Below, in pieces: positions 4,514-8,630 of a DNA stretch of 8,630 nt. Origin of the DNA: Candidatus Nomurabacteria bacterium (GTDB taxonomy: Bacteria > Patescibacteriota > Minisyncoccia > Phycocordibacterales > CSBR16-119); NCBI GenBank assembly GCA_007117675.1, contig SKGB01000008.1, positions 1-8,630 on the forward strand. Direction: 5' to 3'. Numbering within the stretch: position 1 is the stretch's first letter; every line of letters starts with the position of its first letter. Under the pieces are notes generated by a model. It made no database searches, was not told the origin of the DNA, and was given only the letters and a program-made list of their open reading frames with translations. The position numbers and the translations under genes are program-made.

Positions 4514-4545
4514 TAAAAACGGCGTTTAAAACGCCGTTTTTATTA
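4511..4545. terminator. Shared bidirectional terminator of rpmA and rplI
   Basis: A perfect 17-bp inverted repeat (4511-4527 and 4529-4545) around one base; in RNA the centre TTTAAAA would open as a loop. The core is AAAAACGGCG/CGCCGTTTTT. Each direction has an A-run before and a T-run after the GC core. The TAA stop of rpmA (4511-4513) and that of rplI (4545-4543) form the two outer ends of the repeat. Confidence 0.9.
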
Positions 4546-4989
4546 TTCTGAGATGATAGATACTGTGACATCTACCTTATTCTGTTTGTGTCTAAGGGTA
4601 ACAGTATAATTCCCTATTTTCTTAATAGGATTTTCATTAAGAGTGATCATACTTTTGTCTATCTTTGAGAACCCTTCTTTTTTAAAAATTTTCTCAATAG
4701 TTGATGCGTCACACTTTGCAAACAAAACACCTTCTTTGTTTGTTTTTTGTTTCAAGATATATGTTTGAGACTTAATATCTTGAAACATTTTTTTAATTTC
4801 TTCAAGTTTGTGTGATTCAACATTTTTCTTTGTTGCTGTAATAGCTTTAACTTCTTTTACTGTCGAAGAAGTTGCTATTTTTGCTAATTTCTGAGGAATA
4901 AGTCTGTTATGAGCAAAACCTTCAGCGACATTTTTAATCTCACCTTTTTGACCAACACCTTTTACATTTTGTAATAATAAAACTTTCAT
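4543..4989 (-). CDS. rplI: 50S ribosomal protein bL9
   Basis: 148 aa, the normal bL9 length. bL9 binds 23S rRNA near the L1 stalk with its N-terminal domain and reaches across to a neighbouring ribosome with its C-terminal domain, affecting frame maintenance. The N-terminal signature is clear: 'VLLLQNVKGVGQKGE' (3-17) and 'VAEGFAHNRLIPQKLA' (21-36). A Lys/Glu-rich connecting helix covers about 40-80, and the C-terminal domain starts near 'GVLFAKCDASTIEK' (87-100). It begins eight bases after the S41 protease stop, with only a weak AGAG upstream, so it is translated from the same operon. bL9 is missing in several CPR groups, so its presence limits the possible host lineages. Confidence 0.95.
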   Translation of the reverse strand: MKVLLLQNVKGVGQKGEIKNVAEGFAHNRLIPQKLAKIATSSTVKEVKAITATKKNVESHKLEEIKKMFQDIKSQTYILKQKTNKEGVLFAKCDASTIEKIFKKEGFSKIDKSMITLNENPIKKIGNYTVTLRHKQNKVDVTVSIISE

Positions 4990-4997
4990 TGTTACTC

Positions 4998-6191
4998 TTA
5001 TTGATTAAGAATTTCTAAAGCCTTCAAAAGTTGAACGTCCTCTTGTGCACTTCTATCTTGCTCCACAATAATATCTGGCTCAAGCCCTACGTTTGAAAAA
5101 GATTCTCTGTTTGGAGTAAGCCAATTTGCCACAGTTACCTTGAGAGATGTTTTTTTATCAAGAGGAACATATTCTTGAACACTTCCCTTTCCAAAAGTTT
5201 TTGTTCCAACAAGAGTCGCAATGTCATACTCTCGAAGAGCTCCTGCAACTATCTCAGAAGCTGACGCTGAACCACCGTTCACCAAAACAACCATTGAGAA
5301 GTTTTCTGGAGTTTCAAATGTAAAACCCTTACTTCTATATACAACATCCTCTCTGTCTGAGTTTGGGCCAAAAGATTCTATAAGAATAGGGCTTCCTTGG
5401 GGAACAAACCAACTTGATATATTAATAGCTGATGACAAAAATCCACCCGGATTATTTCTGAGATCTAATATTAGTTTTTCTGATTCGCTTTCTTTAAACT
5501 CTTTTAATGCTGCCTCAAACTTAGTTTCAACACCATCAATAAAACTATCAATTCTAATCAAAAATTCTCTTCCTTCAAGAATTTCTGTTTCAAGTGATGG
5601 AATCTCAATAACATCTCTTACGATTATTTTTTCCAAGAAATCACCCTCTCCTTCCCGCGCAATAGTTAAGAAAACTTCTGTTCCTTGAGGTCCTCGAATA
5701 TTTTTTACTGCCGAATCTAAACTCATTTCAAGTGCATCAAGATCATTTATTTTTGTAATTATATCCCCTGAAAGTAATCCTGCTTTTTCTGCGGGACTAT
5801 TTCGAAGAGGAGCTATAACAGTGATGAACCCATCCCTGATACCAACCTCCATTCCAATTCCTGAAAATTCACCACTTAAACTTTCTTCAAAGGCCGCACT
5901 TTCTTCTGGCTTAAAAAAAGTTGTGTACGGGTCATTAAAACTCGCAGTAAGACCGACAATTGAGTTCCAGACAAGTTCTTCACTCGTAACATCTAAAGCA
6001 TTTGGGTGACGAGACTCTAAAACAGACAAGGCTTTCCAGAAAAGTGAAAAGTCCTCACTTGAAATTTTAGGGTGTTCAGAAGCCATGGTCACCAGATTGT
6101 TTCCAGAGTACTGTAAACCAATCGTAATACCTGAATAGAAAACAAATCCACCCAAAGCTATGATAAAAAAGAATTTTGTTATTTTTTGCAT
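4998..6191 (-). CDS. C-terminal processing protease, S41 family with PDZ domain
   Basis: 397 aa from the ATG at 6191, which lies 16 bases after the previous stop and begins the membrane anchor; an upstream in-frame ATG at 6236 would overlap the preceding gene. Residues 6-26 form a signal anchor. Residues about 44-105 match the N-terminal helical part ('FNDPYTTFF'). A PDZ domain spans about 108-185 ('GIGMEVGIRDGF', 'SPAEKAGLLSGDIITKIND'). The S41 catalytic domain follows, with 'LDLRNNPGG' (242-250), the nucleophile Ser310 in 'GGSASASEI' and Lys335 in 'GTKTFGKGSVQE'; their 25-residue separation is that of the CtpA Ser/Lys dyad. Such proteases trim C-termini of envelope proteins outside the cytoplasm. 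Within this operon, a role in controlling cell-wall or surface proteins is an inference. Confidence 0.96.
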   Translation of the reverse strand: MQKITKFFFIIALGGFVFYSGITIGLQYSGNNLVTMASEHPKISSEDFSLFWKALSVLESRHPNALDVTSEELVWNSIVGLTASFNDPYTTFFKPEESAAFEESLSGEFSGIGMEVGIRDGFITVIAPLRNSPAEKAGLLSGDIITKINDLDALEMSLDSAVKNIRGPQGTEVFLTIAREGEGDFLEKIIVRDVIEIPSLETEILEGREFLIRIDSFIDGVETKFEAALKEFKESESEKLILDLRNNPGGFLSSAINISSWFVPQGSPILIESFGPNSDREDVVYRSKGFTFETPENFSMVVLVNGGSASASEIVAGALREYDIATLVGTKTFGKGSVQEYVPLDKKTSLKVTVANWLTPNRESFSNVGLEPDIIVEQDRSAQEDVQLLKALEILNQ

Positions 6192-6207
6192 ATGTTTTGT
6201 AAATAAA

Positions 6208-7413
6208 TTAATTAAATGCCGACATAGTATATACATTTCTTGGGCTCCACATCAACCATGAGTAAATGCCAATGTCTTCGAGAGCTTGTATTTGAGCTCG
6301 AACAAGTTCACTTGTATACACTGCCCCTAAGTTGAAATCCTGAAGCCATGGACGTAATTTTTTTGGATCTTCCCCCATAGCAACAACTCTTTCATAGGCA
6401 CGTTCCATAGACTTTTTAATAACGGCATAGGGTTCACCTGCAGGGTCAGATATTCCCGCCCACCCTGATGGAAAGTGTGATGGATAGACCATCGGGCTTA
6501 TATAATCAAAATACGGCACTGTTTTTTCTAAAATTTGCCCAATACCTAGATCGTCAGTATTTACCGCTGTCATACCAAAAATATCAGCTGAGGTGACAAT
6601 GTTTTGGGGTTCCAGTCTTTCGTAAATATACTGAAAAAATGACTCCATAACTTCTGATTTCACTTTCCCGGAACTGAGGGGGTAATAAATTTCTCTCATA
6701 TTTCCGTCAGAAGGAAACCGTATGTAATCGAAGTTTATTTCATCAAACCCTCTTTTGTATGACTCTTCAGCAAGAGTTGCGACATAGTCCCATGTTTTTT
6801 TTGACCCAGGATCAATCCAGCCAATTTTTTTTCTATCAAGCCACAAGTCTTCAGATTCACTTGATTTTTTAACCGCCTCTTCTGGCCACACATGGATAAG
6901 GAAAGGGTCTTGAAACACTGCAATCCTACCAATAATATAAATTCCTTTTTCGTTGAGTTCTGTAAGTAAAATATCAATATCTGAGATTCTGTTTTCTGTT
7001 GATCCAATTTCTTGCAATAAGGGGTCTTCACTTTTAAAAGAAATTTTTCCTGTGTCATCTTTTATATCAATAATAATACTGTTGAGATTTGGAGTATCTT
7101 CTATTTGTTGAATAATTCTTGTACGCAAATCAGGTCGGCTCGCAATCCAACTTGTCATGTATAAACCTCTTACATCTTCAGGGGTTTTTTGAGGTGGAAT
7201 ATTTCTTTCGACTGGATTACCATTACTATCAAAAAAGGTAGGAACTTTGACGTGCACATACTTCTCAACCTCTTTTTCAGTCGAGGCAATTACCTCTTGA
7301 ACTTCCTCGAAAACATAATTAGTGACACTTTTTTCATTTTGAAAAAAATTCGGTAACAAAATTATCGAACTTACCGATATGATTAAAATTCCTAGTGGTG
7401 GTAGTAATTTCAT
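6208..7413 (-). CDS. Putative glycoside hydrolase-like protein, DUF4015 family
   Basis: 401 aa. Residues 5-22 form a signal anchor or signal peptide, followed by a Glu/Val-rich spacer to about 75. A TIM-barrel-like domain fills 80-401 and matches DUF4015 (PF13200). Visible motifs include 'VRGLYMTSW' (81-89), 'NSIIIDIKDDTG' (111-122), 'IYIIGRIAVFQDP' (158-170), 'GWIDPGSKKTWDY' (198-210), 'GFDEINFDYIRFPSDG' (222-237), 'DYISPMVYPSHF' (303-314) and 'RPWLQDF' (354-360). Asp229 and nearby acidic residues are the likely active-site positions by analogy with related barrels. The substrate is unknown; an extracellular polysaccharide or peptidoglycan glycan is plausible. The gene is 16 bases downstream of a small membrane-protein gene and 16 upstream of the protease, with no terminator between them. 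Confidence 0.92.
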   Translation of the reverse strand: MKLLPPLGILIISVSSIILLPNFFQNEKSVTNYVFEEVQEVIASTEKEVEKYVHVKVPTFFDSNGNPVERNIPPQKTPEDVRGLYMTSWIASRPDLRTRIIQQIEDTPNLNSIIIDIKDDTGKISFKSEDPLLQEIGSTENRISDIDILLTELNEKGIYIIGRIAVFQDPFLIHVWPEEAVKKSSESEDLWLDRKKIGWIDPGSKKTWDYVATLAEESYKRGFDEINFDYIRFPSDGNMREIYYPLSSGKVKSEVMESFFQYIYERLEPQNIVTSADIFGMTAVNTDDLGIGQILEKTVPYFDYISPMVYPSHFPSGWAGISDPAGEPYAVIKKSMERAYERVVAMGEDPKKLRPWLQDFNLGAVYTSELVRAQIQALEDIGIYSWLMWSPRNVYTMSAFN

Positions 7414-7429
7414 GCCATCTTAAAAATTA

Positions 7430-7819
7430 TTAAAAATCATCACGCGCATCTATTTCGGACGTGTTTATCTTTACATCACTTACAGCCTTTCGTATTTTTG
7501 GTGTTTGAGGTTCTATTTCTTCCGGTGGTTGTTCTTTACTTTCTTGAGTCTCAATATTTTTTTTTCTTGAGGGGGTGGCAATATTCAAAGAGTGTAATTT
7601 TTTGTGAATATTTTTTTGCGTTGTTTTGATAACTTCGCCGTCTTTGATTATTCTATTTTTACCGTGCCTATCTTCCAAAGCACTAATATAAAAACTTGCC
7701 AAAATAAGGATGAATCCAGTAATTGAAAATAAGATGTTTTCAGTTGCAATGGAAAAACCAACATGCGAAAGAATCGCAACCCAAAGACCCATAACTATAA
7801 GAAAATTTCTTAGTTTCAT
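7430..7819 (-). CDS. Small membrane protein with two helices and a polar cytoplasmic tail
   Basis: 129 aa from the ATG at 7819; an in-frame TTG at 7837 lies upstream of the promoter box and is unlikely to be used. Residues 5-22 and 28-47 are hydrophobic helices with a very short loop. The basic N-terminus and the 'EDRHGKNR' after the second helix suggest both ends are cytoplasmic. The tail (50-129) is Lys/Glu/Pro-rich and probably disordered ('QPPEEIEPQTPK'). No family is recognised. It is the first gene of a four-gene minus-strand cluster leading to the DUF4015 protein, the S41 protease and bL9, and carries the only strong promoter seen for that cluster. Confidence 0.75.
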   Translation of the reverse strand: MKLRNFLIVMGLWVAILSHVGFSIATENILFSITGFILILASFYISALEDRHGKNRIIKDGEVIKTTQKNIHKKLHSLNIATPSRKKNIETQESKEQPPEEIEPQTPKIRKAVSDVKINTSEIDARDDF

Positions 7820-7827
7820 ATATTTTA

Positions 7828-7836
7828 AGTATAGCA
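7828..7836 (-). promoter_or_regulatory. Extended -10 promoter of the membrane protein-DUF4015-protease-rplI operon
   Basis: On the minus strand 7836-7828 reads TGCTATACT, an extended -10. Eight bases (TAAAATAT) separate it from the ATG at 7819, and there is no ribosome-binding site, so the mRNA is predicted to be leaderless or nearly so. No clear -35 is seen, as expected for an extended -10 promoter. Confidence 0.7.
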
Positions 7837-7866
7837 CATTTCAACATATAAAACATCTTTGGGTAA

Positions 7867-8562
7867 CTACACAATCACAACAAATTCCCCTTTTTGGAGT
7901 TCTGGTTTTTCTTCAAGTTTTAGTGACAATTCTGCTGGGCTCCCCCTGAGTACACGCTCATGAATTTTACTAATTTCTTTTACAAGAGTAACGCTTCTAT
8001 CCACCTCTAGATGTTTTTGAAGCTGATCCATAAGTTTTTTTATTCTATGAGAAGATTCAAAAAAAACAAAAATATCGTATTCCTGAGAATTTAAAGATTT
8101 TAAAAAAGTTTCTCTTCCCTTTTTTTGAGGAATGAAACCAAGAAAAACATAATTTTTAAAGACAACACCTGCGATACTAAGTGCAGCTGAGACAGCGTCA
8201 GGACCTGGTATCGCTTCAATTATAACTTCCGGTAACATTTCTTGAACCCTCCTCACAAGAAATGGACCCGGGTCAGATATCCCTGGTGTTCCTGCGTCAC
8301 TCACATAGGCAATATGCATACCTTGTCTTAAATTTTCTATAATTTTATTAAGCTTGGCATCGTGAGAGTGTGTATGAAAACTTTGAGTTGGATTTTGCAT
8401 ACCATACGAAGATAGTATTTTTTTTGTAACCCGCGTGTCTTCACACAAAATAAGATCTGCTCGACGAAGTGTTTCTATAGCTCGGAACGTAATATCTTGC
8501 AAATTACCAATGGGTGTTGCAACAATAGACAAGGTTCCTGTTGATTGATTTTTATTTTCCAT
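7867..8562 (-). CDS. rsmI: 16S rRNA (cytidine1402-2'-O)-methyltransferase
   Basis: 231 aa. RsmI uses S-adenosylmethionine to methylate the 2'-OH of C1402 in the 16S rRNA decoding centre, together with RsmH at the same base. Family motifs run in order: 'LSIVATPIGNLQDITFRA' (11-28), 'LILCEDTRVTKKIL' (37-50), 'YVSDAGTPGISDPG' (86-99), 'AIPGPDAVSAAL' (117-128), 'FLGFIPQKKGR' (140-150), 'FFESSHRI' (167-174) and 'KEISKIHE' (195-202). It ends at 'KGEFVVIV', so the C-terminal extension of the 286-aa E. coli enzyme is missing; the tetrapyrrole-methylase-type catalytic fold is complete. The start overlaps the end of an upstream frame by 11 bases, suggesting translational coupling. Confidence 0.95.
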   Translation of the reverse strand: MENKNQSTGTLSIVATPIGNLQDITFRAIETLRRADLILCEDTRVTKKILSSYGMQNPTQSFHTHSHDAKLNKIIENLRQGMHIAYVSDAGTPGISDPGPFLVRRVQEMLPEVIIEAIPGPDAVSAALSIAGVVFKNYVFLGFIPQKKGRETFLKSLNSQEYDIFVFFESSHRIKKLMDQLQKHLEVDRSVTLVKEISKIHERVLRGSPAELSLKLEEKPELQKGEFVVIV

Positions 8563-8629
8563 GTTTCAAGATATGAAATTGAGAAACTATCGAAATAGCA
8601 ACCGCGGCTATTAAAATATTTTTAATTAT
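8552..8629 (-). CDS. C-terminal end of an upstream membrane-protein gene (partial)
   Basis: A frame entering from the right edge on the minus strand reads 25 codons to TAA at 8554-8552, overlapping the rsmI start by 11 bases. The visible piece contains 'NILIAAVAISIVSQF', which looks like a transmembrane helix, and then a short basic tail 'HILKHGK'. No start lies inside the window. A short overlap with the next start is typical of tightly packed operons, but with so few codons coding status is uncertain. Confidence 0.4.
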   Translation of the reverse strand: MIKNILIAAVAISIVSQFHILKHGK

Positions 8630-8630
8630 A

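Noticed and set aside
5221..5688. 155-codon plus-strand frame antisense to the S41 protease
   Set aside because: It is a shadow of the protease gene, whose catalytic motifs make the minus-strand reading certain.
8594..8612. AATAGC/GCTATT hairpin near the right edge as a terminator
   Set aside because: Six weak base pairs with a poor T-run, and it falls inside the probable partial membrane-protein frame.

Overview
The window (about 35% G+C, standard genetic code, tightly packed genes) reads as bacterial chromosome, most likely from Candidatus Patescibacteria (CPR), probably a Parcubacteria-type lineage. I infer this from low G+C, an Ada-like 'KYYFPWC...AGY...DC.GL' tail of a kind I associate with CPR genomes, a stand-alone rpmA without rplU, short minimal versions of several enzymes, and almost no Shine-Dalgarno sequences. 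The presence of bL9 is informative because several CPR lineages lack it. No taxonomic search was possible.

Layout. (1) 1-2445, plus strand: the end of an unrecognised gene, a strong intrinsic terminator, then a two-gene unit of an EnvC/NlpD-like secreted M23 (LytM) protein and a minimal MGMT-type alkyltransferase, closed by a second terminator. (2) 2446-4228, accessory-looking: an unrecognised 133-aa protein (+), about 540 bases without a convincing gene but with hairpins, a 17-base direct repeat and a possible minus-strand transcript, a small membrane protein of about 51 aa (-), and a membrane-anchored Ada-like-domain protein (-), followed by a palindrome-rich divergent control region. (3) 4229-4545: rpmA (bL27, +) converging on rplI through one shared bidirectional terminator. 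(4) 4543-7837, minus strand: a probable operon running from a two-helix membrane protein through a DUF4015 glycoside-hydrolase-like protein and a CtpA-type S41 protease to rplI (bL9). (5) 7867-8630, minus strand: rsmI (16S rRNA C1402 2'-O-methyltransferase), overlapped by the tail of an upstream membrane-protein gene.

Themes. Two ribosomal-protein genes and one rRNA-modification gene sit among cell-envelope genes (LytM protein, glycoside-hydrolase-like protein, PDZ protease, small membrane proteins). Several start codons have a -10-like box only 6-9 bases upstream and no ribosome-binding site, which predicts leaderless mRNAs. I found no phage, transposon, CRISPR or toxin-antitoxin genes. The least explained part is 2973-3514. 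The most distinctive protein detail is replacement of the last His of the M23 HxH motif by Asp.
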